From Strongylocentrotus purpuratus (taxonomy: Eukaryota; Echinodermata; Echinoidea; Camarodonta; Strongylocentrotidae), in contig NW_022145552.1 in the NCBI RefSeq assembly GCF_000002235.5, forward strand, positions 840,501 to 904,500: 64,000 bases of DNA, given 5' to 3'. The notes under the pieces are model-generated. The model was given only the letters and a program-made list of their open reading frames with translations, was not told the DNA's origin and did no database searches. Position numbers and translations under genes: made by a program. Positions 11,225-24,132 of this stretch are shown piece after piece (position 1 is the stretch's first letter; every line of letters starts with the position of its first letter).

Positions 11225-11910
11225 CATCAGGAAAATGCTGTTTGACCTTAGATCTTGGAGCCCACCATTATGTTCATCACATTAACCACCATCATTAAGC
11301 TCAGGAAGAGGAGAGATTGTCGGGGTTTTGCGCAGGAGAAGAGTTTTGATAAGGAAAGATATTCTTCAGTGTATTTAGAGAGATGAATGACAGAATAGAG
11401 ATATCAATTTCAGTCAACATTTAGGGTTATTTAGGTAAAATTTCTAAGGCTTATTTCAGTGCTCCCATTTCGGGGGTTCTAAATCTAGTCTAATTCCCTA
11501 TTCTGGAAGACAATTTAAATTTTCCCATTGTGGTGGTCTGCAAGATAATGTATTTGATATTTGTGAGGTGCATTCAATCAAGTAGTAGTTTGCTGGTAAC
11601 ATCTTTCAGATCTTAAGTCATACACACACATCAGTCATTAACCAAATTGAAATTTATTCTTCCACCCAAGCTTATAATGTGATGATTCTAATGCGCTCCT
11701 AATATTATGTGGATTTGTTTTTTTATCGAGTCAGTTGATAAAAGATCCAGCTGTATATAGATATATGTACATGTTTTTAAGATGGTTTGACGTTGTGGAG
11801 ATGGATGTGCCATACATCTTACAAAGAAACCTATCGTTTGAGAAAAGACTGCGTTTGAATAGCAGTGATATGTTATTCTCAATAAAATGAGAAATCAAAG
11901 AGTACTTCAT
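11225..11910 (+). terminator. NDUFA3: candidate NDUFA3 3' UTR with poly(A) signal
   Basis: The first AATAAA on the + strand after the NDUFA3 stop is at 11881-11886, about 660 bases downstream, followed by T/G-containing sequence. No other gene is seen in between. The cleavage site itself cannot be read. Confidence 0.4.
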
Positions 11911-12009
11911 GAATACTTTGCTCTTTGTTTGATGCCAGATATCGAAAGGGAACATTGCTTGAGTGGTACATGTACATGCAGTCAATCATAAAGTTAATTC
12001 CTTATGATA

Positions 12010-12385
12010 GGTAGGACTCGGTGTGGAGAAAGAGAAGGAGAGAGAGAGAGAGTGTGTGAGGTTGTAAAGAGAAATGGATAAAGAGAAGGGTTAGTAGATA
12101 ATGACAAATAAGAGGATTGACTTAGAGAAAGAGGGTCACTGAGTGTAAAGAAAAATGGATAAAGAGAAGGGCGGGTTGATATAATGACAAAAAGGAGGAT
12201 CGACTTACAGAGAGAGAGAACATGAGAGTAAGGTTGTAAAAGAAAATGGGTAAAGAGAAGGATGAGGTGATACTGACAAAGACGAGGATTGAATGAAAGA
12301 GGGGGGGGGGGGATAAATAAGTGATAGGGAGAATGAAGGAGAAAATGGGAGATGAAACGGTGACAAGGAGAGGGGACAAAATAAA
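12010..12385 (+). repeat. GA-rich imperfect tandem repeat
   Basis: Three degenerate copies of a purine-rich block (GAGAGAGA, GGTTGTAAAGAGAAATGG, AAAGAGAAGGG) of roughly 100-120 bases follow one another, plus a G run at 12301-12312. Frames on the opposite strand are compositional artefacts. Confidence 0.65.
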
Positions 12386-12399
12386 TTAAGAGAGAAGAT

Positions 12400-15300
12400 A
12401 CCTTGTAGAGGTAAATGTGAAGGGGACTTCAAGTTGAAGCAATATGTAAAGCTGACGACATACATGATTGAGATTTCTACATACACGTAGGTACAGACAA
12501 ACAAAAAATGCACTCATTATATAGTCATTGAGGTCATTTATTAGTTCAACATAGAATAGTGAACAAAATGGAATGTGGTCTAAGAGGAATTCAGCAAAGA
12601 AAAACTGATTTGTAACACTTCCCTGCATGGCAATTACTGTAAAGGAACAACTACTTGTATTTTCACTGGTTCTTGCTAATTCTACTATACCGGTAACCCA
12701 AATACTTCTTGTATTTGATAATTACAAATCTAATACAAGTGAACTGTACTTCTTCCCCCTATAAGGCCTCATTCAGATATGACATGGTAAAACTGTGGCA
12801 AAAAAAAAAGATGAAGTAAAATATGCAGTAATTTTCACATTTCTGTATCTTACAAGACAGAGCTCAGTGGATACGTGCAGGACCTTTGTTACCCGCAGCT
12901 GCCATTTATTTACATATAATTTTCTCTTTTATTTGCGGCAATTTACCATGTCATATGTGAATCAGCTTTAAAAGTTAAATAAGTATTTGAATACCCCTCT
13001 TTAATATCTGCTATTATGAGATAGATGTCAAGTTTCAATACAATGAGTAACTTTGGTATATCATCCAACTTCATATCCCATTTTCTAACAAACAACTGAT
13101 TTAGCAAGAACAGATACATTCATCTTCTACCTGATAATTAAAAAAGTATTGCTTTTTGCCATTTTGAGTTGTAAAACCTACACTGGATGGAATTCGATCA
13201 AAAGTGATTCCATATTTGATACCGCAAGTATTATGCAATCTTGAAAAATCATACTGAATTGGCATACTGTATCTGAATTATAATTTTCATAAGAGCAATA
13301 TAGTTAGCAGGAAGAAATATGAATACCTGAACTTCGACCGTGAGAATCAGATGACTATTTTATCCTTCCAAATTATTTTTCACAAAAAAAAAATTATTTA
13401 TCAACATAACATAATAGAAAACAAAAGGTCCTCTTGAATTCTCATGATACAAATGGAAAAGTAATATGTAATGAATTTTCAAGACATCAAATTATTTTTG
13501 ACTAAAAGAATGAAATCTAGACAGTTCTCATTGCTCTGTTTTTTGTCTTCTTCAAGATAATTCACAAAAATATCAAGTCAAATTCTTTTCAGGAAATATA
13601 ACAAAACTCATAAAAATAAACTCTTTTCATTCTTATTCTTCTGTACAAACTTTAAATTATACTCATAACAGAAGAGCTTGCTGCAGTGAACACAGGTTTA
13701 CACGGAAGCAAACACACAAATTTCAAGCTTTATGTTTCATAACGTTTTCAAATGAGGATTAACAATCCCTGAAATTTTGCTTTACCTGAATGTTTCACAA
13801 ATAATTTAATACTTCATGAACATTCAAATATTTAACAAATGATCCCCTTGATCATCTTGGTGTAGGTTTACTTCATCTTCTTTATTCTAATCTTTTACTA
13901 CATCAGCAGAAGCTCAGCACTACAAAGAATAGCCTAAACTATGCCATTCACAAGGGAACATCAACAAAACATTACAAAATGAAACAAAAATGAAGAAGAA
14001 CTCTTACTTCTTACCCTTACACCTAAGTCACATGGCCAAACTAACTTCACATCAACGTCAGACCGACCAATTTTTGGCCATTAGCGCTAATGTAATTTTC
14101 TGTTCAGTTTGTAGTTGGGTCTCGTTGGTGTGACTGAAATATTAACTGGCTAACATTACTATTACTGTTTTTATTCTTAATCACCTCTAATTAGTCTCTT
14201 CTCCGAGAAAATAATACTTATCACAAAATCCTTGTGGAATACAAAGGAAGATCATGATAACATCTGATAATATTTCATGATGATGTTCATGATGATGATC
14301 ATTAAGTATGATATGATGTATACAAAAATACTCGGAACAAGGAGAGTCAACTACATTGAGAGTGATGGCTGTCAAAATCATAGGACGATGTTTAAAAAAA
14401 ATTAATTGTCTTGACAGCAACATCAGCAAAGTCTTGTTTTATACGTTATGTCATCACAATTCTTCGACATGTGGTCCAAACTTTCAAAACAGTTGCAAAA
14501 TTTGAAAAATATCACAAAGAAAATACTGTCACTAGCTAATGACTTTTTGTTTTTTAACATCCTCAATTTTGAGAAAAAAATTCTGGAACTTTCATTCAGA
14601 CTTGCAATGGATTACGACAGTCCTGTGCAAAATACAGAGGAATATGCAAAAGTGATGGCATAATGCAACTGGTAGAGGCTTCTTATATTGATTACCGGTA
14701 GAGATTGTTTGATTACTCGACACAGAAAATAAAAACAAATATTTTTCCTGCTTCTTATTGATGTCTCTTGACTATCTTATCAATGAGACACAAAAGTTGT
14801 CATGTAGCTACAAACAACGAACAACAACAAAACAAAAACTTTTTAAGCTCTGACACTGAAACTACTCATGGCATAGCAAGAAAAATCCTCTTTGGCACAA
14901 AGATATGATCACCAAGAAAAGAAACACGAAAAATAATGTTTCTTGATGCAAAACTAAACTTATCACATAGAAATGGTTCTAATTCTCTTCAGGGTTTGAA
15001 GATCGAGAACCTTCTGAGAGTCGTAAGGGCGTAAGTTTGCTATACAGAGTTGTCTGTTTTGGCTCTCGGCTGATGGTACACTGCATGTGTAATAAACAAA
15101 TTTTAAATAAATAAACATTGTACATGAAATCAAGTCACATCTGATCTTAACTACACTCAATAATACATTAGCACTTTCTCATTCTTTGCCAGGAAAAAAA
15201 AGGGTGAAAATATGTTAAGTTAACAAATATGGTTCCATTGACAATTCTTTATGATAAAGGAAATTGAAGACCACCAAACGGCAACACCAACAAATGTTCT

Positions 15301-18300
15301 CACTTCTTCTAATCTCATCTTCCCTTTCGCCTCCTTTTACTTCATCCGGCCTCCTTCATTTAATCATTGATCTACAATTAACTAAGATTAAAGTACCTAC
15401 ACTGTACCTGAAAAAGTGAAATGAAATGGCTAACAAAATTTCATCAGAAAAATCAAATTTGCTCACTTGCAAATATACTTCAGTACTTAATGTATGAAAA
15501 ATAGATGAACAATAGTTTCTCTATCCTTAAATATAGACTAGTCCCTTGTCCTATTTAAAACTTTTATGTAGAATGTACATATATGTTTATATATACAGCA
15601 CTTCTGACCAACCAGGCTTTTCACCAGCGCCTTCTTGATGTATCCCCATCCTTTGCAATAGCTCACTGGCAGCACTTTTCATGCAAGTGACTGGCTAGTG
15701 GAGGCTACTTGGCTGGCTACAACACTATTGTAGTCTCAGCTCAAGACTGCCTCTTGTGAATCCTGTCCATGCATCGATTCACCACAGGCCACGTTCAATT
15801 GAAAAAACAAAGCGTGCCTTGAGCGATAGGGCATTTGGAGAGATACTTGGAAGAAAACTACTGGCTCCTGGGTTGAAGCCTATACGTACATGCACTTTCC
15901 AATGTGTGTATTGCTTCCAGTAAGTTCAATGACGTATATTTACTTCACACAATTGATCATCACACACACACTCGTGTCCATCCATTTTGTTTTCCTCAGG
16001 AAATGTCTTGATCATCTACTGACCGAGATTTCAAGAACTGAGAATCCAAGGAAAAGATGAGCTTAGTCCTCACAAAATATACTATCTTTCATCTTTTCAA
16101 GGGTTTCTCTCTCGGCTCCTCTCAATATTTCATGAAAAATACTATAGATGATCCTATTTCGATATTTTCCTAATGGTACAATCGGTTTGACTCGAGAACA
16201 AATCGTGCTCCTATTCTGACACGTCTTCCAACTTCATTACATCTACATTTCAAAGATAAATTCTGATTCAAAAGTAGAACATCTGGGAACGAGAATGAGA
16301 AAATCTATTTTTCACACCTTTCTGGAAATGTCTCGATTTCCCTACCAGCAAAACCAATCAACACAAAGTGCTTCAGTATAAACTGGCATGTACCGGGTAT
16401 TAGAATACAAGAACCAAAACTGGAAAGAAAGGGCACAGTATAAAAGCTTCTCAAAATCATCTATAACATACATCTTGTATGCTATTGAAAGTTGGAAGAC
16501 ACACTTAGAAATGTGTTTTGACACAAGCATCTCTTGCTATTCATACTGTTTTCAATGTAGCCATTGATGCAAAGTGTCCCTAAACAGAGATTCATGTGCT
16601 TCCTATTCCACAAAAATTGGGATTCAATTGCAAGTCTGTTTGGAACCAGAAGGGCTCTATGTTGAACTATACGAATTGGCACCCTTCTGGCTCCAAACAG
16701 ACGGTATATAAATCATTCCAATGTTCACAAAATATGCACAATATAGAGGAAGCAGTTAATAAATAACATCTAGAAAAACAATTCCTTCTTTAGCACAAAT
16801 CAACCCAGCAATAATTTGCTATTCAATTTCAAACTAATATTCCTTAACTTCTATTCAACTTACTCATTAAACCATGCAATGTAATAATGATGTGTGCAAA
16901 TTACATAAGTTTTTACTATCTGAAGAACATTACAATTCTTCACCTACAGTATTTAGCTTTTACACATTTGAACGCATTTTAAAACTGAATCCCCTATAAA
17001 AAATATTCGCTACTCAATGCAAATATTAAACTCTCAACACTTAGAAACTACTGAGAGTATTACCATTGTAATGGCCTATATCTTTTCTTGTATCCACTTA
17101 CATTTGGCCATGGACTTAAAATGATCCTATTCAAACCTCTCTCATCTAAAGTGTAAAAAAAAATTCAATAGAGTTGCACTTGAGTTTTGTCGAACACTAA
17201 CAAAAATAATGCAATTCACATTCATTTTTGTAATAGGTACATGTTTAACACAATGTTGTCCAACACCAATAATGAATTCCTCCAAAATGCAAACCGTACA
17301 CGGTCCATATTAGTCATTTTGCTGGAGAGGAAAAATTATTATCTTTAGGTGTTCCCTTTCGAAAAATGAAATTGTTTTGAAATTCACCACAGTGAACCAA
17401 ACAATGCTAGTGTATTCTTTTGGGACAAGTCTGCTTCTGAGTTATGAACAAAACTATAGTCAGTGAGACACCTCATATAACATATAAGTGCAGAATTTGT
17501 TGACAAAAAGAATCTCAAAATTTTGTAAATTCCAACCAATGCATAATGCTGGTGTTCAATGGCTTACAAATATAAAACAAATATAGCACTATGACTTTTA
17601 ACAGTATTGTTACCTCAACGGCAAAAGTATAAATTAAGTAAATATCTGAATGAAGCACATTCAAATTATGACAACATTCTCTGTCATGATTCTCCAAAGT
17701 TTTGCTTCAAACTTTGCTTTGCACTATCTTGCAAATACAGTCTTTGCAATGTGCTATCTCCACTCTCTCTTGATCAATCCTCTTCATCTATGATAATACA
17801 AATAAACATTTTGTCCAAGTGTGCGGTACATTTGTTAGTCATAACAAACATCACACCATTCACCATTGCACTTCTTAATCTCCCTTAAACAACTATCTGT
17901 AGGTACAAAAATAAACAAACATGTTTATCTTTATGTTTATTACAGTTAAATGCATTCTGATGAATACATACTCTCTCATATCGCACACAGTGTTTATTCT
18001 CTTTCCCTAGCAACTTAAGTAGTATTTACAATTTGCACATATTTTTACCATACAAATACCATACAAATAACCAAGTATTATGGGAAGATTGTATAAATGC
18101 CCTTTTAGCAAGAATTTTTGCTACAAGCATATCGACAGTGCTTCCTTGCACTTAACAAACACAAACATCTCCATTAAGCTTTGTTAACATGGCGAGGGAT
18201 AAACCTGCCTCAAAGCAGCTGAAGCAGCAAAATAAAAAAAATGAAACATAGCGCGCTTCATATATTTGTATCTTACTTCATAGATGTGTAAGTGCACTTT

Positions 18301-19790
18301 AAGTCTTTATTTGCACACAGCTAATTTGGTTTTTTTTCACCCTCGCAAGCCATCTATTTACACATAAAATGGTTTCATTTTGCTGGTGATGCTTGAAAGA
18401 GGCTGTTTACCACAGCACATGCAAATAAAGCTTTGCATGTCACAAAAATTTTAGAGAAAATAAATCAAACATCAGACCCGTGGCAGTGGCAAGTAAAAAA
18501 GCAAGAATGGAGGAATCATATTGCATTAAACAAAATCATAATTTCACACATTCCATTATATTCAAAAGGAAGCCTTATTTCATCATCAAAATTCTTCATC
18601 TCTTGAGAGTTGTTAAATGAAAAAGGCATTGGTTATGATTTTAGTCCTACGTCAAAATTATTTCATACTTAAGGTTACATATGGGGAAATCTGTATTTCA
18701 GAAAGAAAAAAATATAAACAGCTGGGTGACCTTTTACCTATTTTATTCTTTTGATTTATGAATTGGAGCCCCCCCCCCCCCTAAAACAAGGAAAGTTCCA
18801 TTCAAGCAGATAGCCACAATTGAAAGCAAATACTTTCTTTTTTTTCATTTCAGATTTTGTTCTCATGTTTCTAATGATTGTCCTCTATAATTGTATAGTT
18901 GGTATCTTTAAATCTTTATTTCATTTGTGAAATACTGTGAATACTTATAACATCAAACAAGCCATACTAACTGACGACAACTTCTCAGCTTCAAGTATGA
19001 TCGGAACAGGAATATTGAATCAGTACAGGATAATTACAAAAATGTATCTTCAAATTTCCCAAAGCACCAATTTTGATTGCCAAAAAGTCAGAATGAAATC
19101 ATTCTTACACAGAGCAAGCTATATATACAACAATTTGCCTGCCAAATCTGCAAATTATGTTAGCCATGGAAAATGGGGGGGGGGGGGGGGGGAGCAAACA
19201 TTTCTACATGCTACAATAATGTTCAAGCTTTAGTTTACCACTGACATTTTCTGTTACAGCATAAGCAGCTGCAAATTTCTATGCACATTATGAACACACA
19301 TTCATGTACATACATACATACAGTGTACATACACACATACATACACCCTTTACACATTCTTTGATTGTGCAGGAAAAGAAAAAAAACTTTGGCTATTGCT
19401 CTACAAAGACTTTAATGGTAGTCCTGCTACAACAAATATGCATACATAATGATAGTCACAAGGTAATGTCACATGTTGCACCTGAGTTTAAAGTACTGCA
19501 ATACTTGAATGAAATGAATCTCAACATGGTTACAACTGTACACATCATAAAAACATCTTACTCTTACATGTATGTACAACAGACGATCATCGCATCTTAA
19601 CTGTAGCATCGGTTCTTGACGCAAACATTATCCACATTAAACATAATGCATGTAATACTGAAGATTGGATGGATAACCGAGTCGAAATCTCAACTCATAT
19701 TAAGAGAATAATTGTTTACAATGGTAGGCAGAGGCTGCTTACCACAACACATGCATAACAAATGTACATATAACAGTTAACTGCAAAGCA
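12400..19790 (-). other. MARF1: long AT-rich stretch, candidate MARF1 3' UTR
   Basis: About 7.4 kb follow the MARF1 stop codon on the - strand. No exon is recognisable and the stretch is notably poor in the repeats that fill the introns, as expected of transcribed UTR. Several TTTATT words (AATAAA on the - strand) occur, for example near 12534, 13882, 14170 and 17991, so I cannot place the mRNA end. A C run at 18771-18781 and a G run at 19176-19192 are present. Transcript extent is inference. Confidence 0.35.
16634..16702. repeat. 21-bp stem hairpin
   Basis: The arm GTCTGTTTGGAACCAGAAGGG (16634-16654) pairs with 16682-16702 over 21 positions with one mismatch, around a 27-base loop. The right-arm sequence recurs at 20623-20643 in the last MARF1 intron. 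It could be a small inverted repeat or a hairpin RNA; nothing in the sequence alone decides. Confidence 0.6.
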
Positions 19791-19824
19791 TGTGTTCCTA
19801 GAACGCACATGTTCTTACCGATTC

Positions 19825-20095
19825 TAAATTCTTATGGTAACTCTTAAAATTCTTATACCTCTTGAATTTCTCATGGTACCTCTTGTAATTCTTATGGTAC
19901 CTCTCGACATTCTCATGGTACCTCTTGAAATTCTTATGGTACCTCTTGAAATTCTTATGGTACCTCTTGAAATTCTTATGGTACCTCTTGAAATTCTTAT
20001 GGTACAACTTGAAATTCTTATGGTACCTCTTGAAATTCTCATGGTACCTCTTGAAATTTCTTATGGTACCTCTTGAAATCCCAGGGAAAAGTTTG
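19825..20095 (+). repeat. 21-bp minisatellite overlapping the MARF1 stop codon
   Basis: About twelve copies of a 21-base unit (TACCTCTTGAAATTCTTATGG on the + strand) run in a head-to-tail array. Copies at the low-coordinate end are more degenerate; one copy beside the gene has an extra T. The unit is a multiple of three, so frames through it translate as heptad-like repeats (YHKNFKR or RISRGTI). The first copy is read by MARF1 and supplies its last codons and TAA. Confidence 0.9.
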
Positions 20096-20422
20096 CGGCA
20101 AGGCGAAAGCGAGTGCGCCCTCTCAAGACGTCGCGCCTTGGAGACGAAGCGGCAGACGATGGCAGGGAGCAGGCCTGGCGCTGCTGGAGGTGGTGGGGTA
20201 GCAGCTCGCCGTCGTCCCCACCCTGATCCACACAGAACGAGGTGGAGGCGGAGTGGGGTAAGGAGGCCGGTCCTGATTGAAGGGCGTGGCCTGGTAGAGG
20301 GTTGCAGAGGTCGTGGGGCAACTGGCCGACGCTGAAGCGGGTTTGGTTTGGCAGGAGGTGGAGGAGGCTCCTCAGATCGATGTGTTCTATCTTCTCCTGG
20401 TCACCCGATGCACTCTGGGATT
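20061..20422 (-). CDS. MARF1: MARF1 last exon (C-terminal tail)
   Basis: Acceptor CTTGTTTAG. It encodes about 120 residues with [20 protein letters not shown] and ends [10 protein letters not shown], a motif conserved at the vertebrate C-terminus. The final FQEVP and the stop TAA (20061-20063) come from the first unit of the flanking minisatellite. Confidence 0.9.
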
Positions 20423-23400
20423 CTAAACAAGCACACACAAAGAAAGAGAAGGAAGTCTTATTAATTGTCTATCACATGTAATATGTCTTAAGTTATATGC
20501 TTTATGATACAGTTCATTTAAGCACTTATTTACCTACTCAATGACATTTGAATGCAGGTGTACCACTTCAATCATCTTTATAAACAAAAAGAATGTAGTG
20601 CATCCAGTTTAAATGAGTTAACACCCTTCTGGCTCCAAACAGATGAATATGAACTCTTTGTTAATGGGCACAACACTTTCTCCTTACCTTTATGTGGAGA
20701 AAACATGGGGCTGTTGAAGCTGATGAGATCCTTGGGAGGAAGAAGAGGAGGAGGAGCCTCAGGATGGGTTGGCTCCAGGAAGGGAGCTTGGTCACTAGAG
20801 GGAGCTGCTCCACCCGACATGAGATCACATGGAGCAGACTCAGCTCGAGGGCTGGATCCCTTCACACCGTCAGATTCTGCGGCGAGGGAGAATAGGAGTT
20901 GGAGAATAATATTTTTGGTAAGCGTTCACCATTCCAGCTTTGATTGATGCTAAATCTACCAAATCTATCAAAATTTTGAAGGCCTCTGCTATGATGAATA
21001 TGCATCGTATTTTAGTAGATTAGTCTATAGACCGGCTTGTGGCATTTGTTACATATACATATACACATATAGTGAGGAAAGCTGTTGCACAAATATGGTA
21101 TCAAACCCTGTCTGTCCATGAAATCATAGCCTCTTATGCATTATCTACCAATTGGTATTGAATGCAGGGTATTTATCAGATCCTTTAAAAAAATAGCACA
21201 TAACTACCATTAGTATTTATTTGTTTGGTTTATTGGTTTCTGCATCTTTTTTTTTCTAAGACTTCCCTGGAAAATAAAACATTCCTTTACCTGATGTAGA
21301 AGTACTAGAAGATGTCTTCCCACTCTCCTTCTCACTGGTTGTGGAACTTGGTGCTAAAAAAGAAACATTACAATCAATAATTGAATAAGTACAAACCTAT
21401 AACTTCTATTTTACAATGAAGAACATATTCAAGTACCCTAACATTTTAAATTCCAGCAAATTTAAAGTGGAAAATGTGTAAAACCATTTAATTAGCTGTA
21501 GTATTTTGATCATGATCTAAGCACAAATTTAACAGGCCATTTGGCAATTACTGTGTAATTTGATATTTGTGAAATGAATATATTTCAGAAGTTATTTTTG
21601 TTTATCATCGTTAATTGAGTTACATCATGGCATGAAAAAAAACTTTTTTAAATCTCAACCACAGGCGGAATTTGTTAAAGCATCATGGATGTACAATTTC
21701 AGGGGGGTGTTTCACAAAGATCCTAAGTTGAACTTATCTCTAAGTTAGACCTAATAATTATGGAAAATTATGGAAAGCCGTTAGCATCTGTAAAAATATT
21801 TTGTAAAGAAGGCATAAAATGTTGGTACACATTCATATTTTTCTATTATCAAGGAGATTTCATGATTTCAAAAGTCTAAAATACTTGAATTTTTGCTTTT
21901 TAATATATTTTATTTTAAGGCTACAAATGGCTCTCCATAATTCTTAAGTCGAACTTAGAGTTAAGTTCGATTTGGGATCTTTGTGAAACACCTTCCTTGT
22001 TTACAGCACCTTGAGCAAAGGAAACCATCTCTCCTCCCCTACCTGTGGATCAGTAAATAGTATTAAGAATCTAACCTGTGTAATCACTGGGGGATGTCTT
22101 GTTGTGCTCCGATGAAAACGAGTGATCCTGATAAGTTTGTCCGTCACTTGAAACTGAAAATCGTAAAACAGATAAAGAAGATTCTCAGTAACTGGAAAAG
22201 TATTGGTGTGGTAATCTTAGAACCGTATGAGAAGAAAAAAACAACATGTGGATGCATTGGACTGAGTAGGCTTTTTTCTCTACTGAACGTGCTCTAAAAT
22301 ATTGTTGCAATTCACAAAGATTCATCATGAAGGAAAGACTGCAGAAACACTGGGATACATAGGATGCATAAGTCACCTTTTCTCAGCATCTGAGTTCTGG
22401 TATCTTAAGTTAGTTAATCAATCCATGTAAGTACATTTTATAAGCATGACATTTTTTCTTTTGTGAAGGGCTTAGAGATGGCAACATATAATGCGCTTCG
22501 TTATACATGTACATCACTGTTCAAAAGTTTCTCAAGGGGGAAAAAATAAGATTCTGACCAGTAAGAAGAAAGTTACTGTATAAGCTGATATTTCAAACAT
22601 AAAGCAGTTACTACTAGCTAGCAATCGAGAGGACGCAAGCACATAATTTTATGCTGATATTTTTGCGCTCCGGAATGATGAGATGCCAAAATTTGCGATA
22701 TTCGCAAAAATAACAGCTTATACAGTACGTGACAGACACAAAACAAAAAGCAACACAAATACTCCCAAAATTGGGAGAAGAGTCAGCGGGCGGGCACTGG
22801 ACTCACCGATGCAGCAGGGGTTGAGTGTGATGGCCCTCTGAGCGCCACGCCCAACCAGGGTCAGCACCCTCGGTACCGACGAGATGAGGGAGGACACCGT
22901 GGTCTGGCCAAAGTCGTGGGGTAGGAGCTCACAGCGATGGACGACTTGATAGCGAGACATGAAGGCCTGAAGGGTCAGGGTCTGGTTTGGTACCGAGATC
23001 AGGACCTCCCGGGCACTACGGGCAAACTGGTAGGTAGGGGTCAGCTCGGCACAGGGGTCGTCGGACCACTCGTCTTTTACCTGTCGGTGAAAATTAAGCC
23101 ATTGCAGTTCAGATTTTTCGAAAGCTCTACGTGAATCAGTTTACCCTCCGTATAGTGGCACCAATTATTTGTAGTTTCCTCTCTTTTATAGTTTTAAGTA
23201 AAATAAAAATGATTATGATATAAACAAAATGGAAGAAATTACAAGAAATCATCATGAAATTGACAATTTATACATGAAAAGAGTGATTATATATTTCTCT
23301 CTATGTTGCTCATTTGGAGACCTCTAGGGATGAGTACACTGTTCTATTAGCATCAGCGTTATAATCTGATTATGGTGTGTTTTTACAGAAGCACGTACCC

Positions 23401-24101
23401 AGAAAAGTCTGGAAGTTAAGGGTTTATGTTGGCCATTTTGAGAAAAAGTGGTTTACGTGTCACCACTTGGGCCTTAAGGAGGTAAGCCATCGACTTCAAT
23501 GGGGTGTTGAGTGGAGTTAAGTCTTTGTGTTTCCTAGAAAGCCCACATTTTTCTTAACAATTTGATATCAAATACTTATTTTGGCAAAATATGGAGTTAG
23601 GTCTTTGTGTCACTGAACCCTCGATATGTAATCCTGTAGAAACATGCCTAATATCTACTAATATCTAATGTCTCTTACCATGACCACATGATGGACAGCC
23701 TTGAGTAGCAGAGTCACGCTGCTGTACCCATACTCGGTTGCTACCAGCTCCTCGCCCCATAGCTTCTTGTGAAGCTCCACCACCTTCTCCACCGATGCAC
23801 TACCTCGTGGCTGCTCCAGGAGGACCACCAGGATCCGCTGGGTCAGGTCGCTCAGGTGCTCCCGCTCCACCGATCGGAGGCGCTTGTCATCATCTTCAGT
23901 CACGATCTGAATGAGGGAGGAGAAAGTGAGATGATAATAAAGTATCCATTAACATTTTTTTAAAATTTATTGTTGTTGTTTCATTCTTTTTGAGAATATT
24001 TTTCTCTTCAAGTATGTTTTCAATTATGTTTCAACCTTAGTTTTCTATTGAACTTGTGATCAAGTCAACATTTTAGGGCAGTTGTTTGACGTGTGGTATG
24101 T

Positions 24102-24132
<31 letters not shown>

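Noticed and set aside
18937..19233. Possible LINE fragment (…SYIYNNLPAKS…)
   Set aside because: One short phrase resembles a reverse-transcriptase tail, but no second motif or repeat partner supports it.
19798..20335. Heptad-repeat proteins on either strand of the minisatellite
   Set aside because: Open frames follow from the 21-bp period; only the first unit is read, as the end of MARF1.
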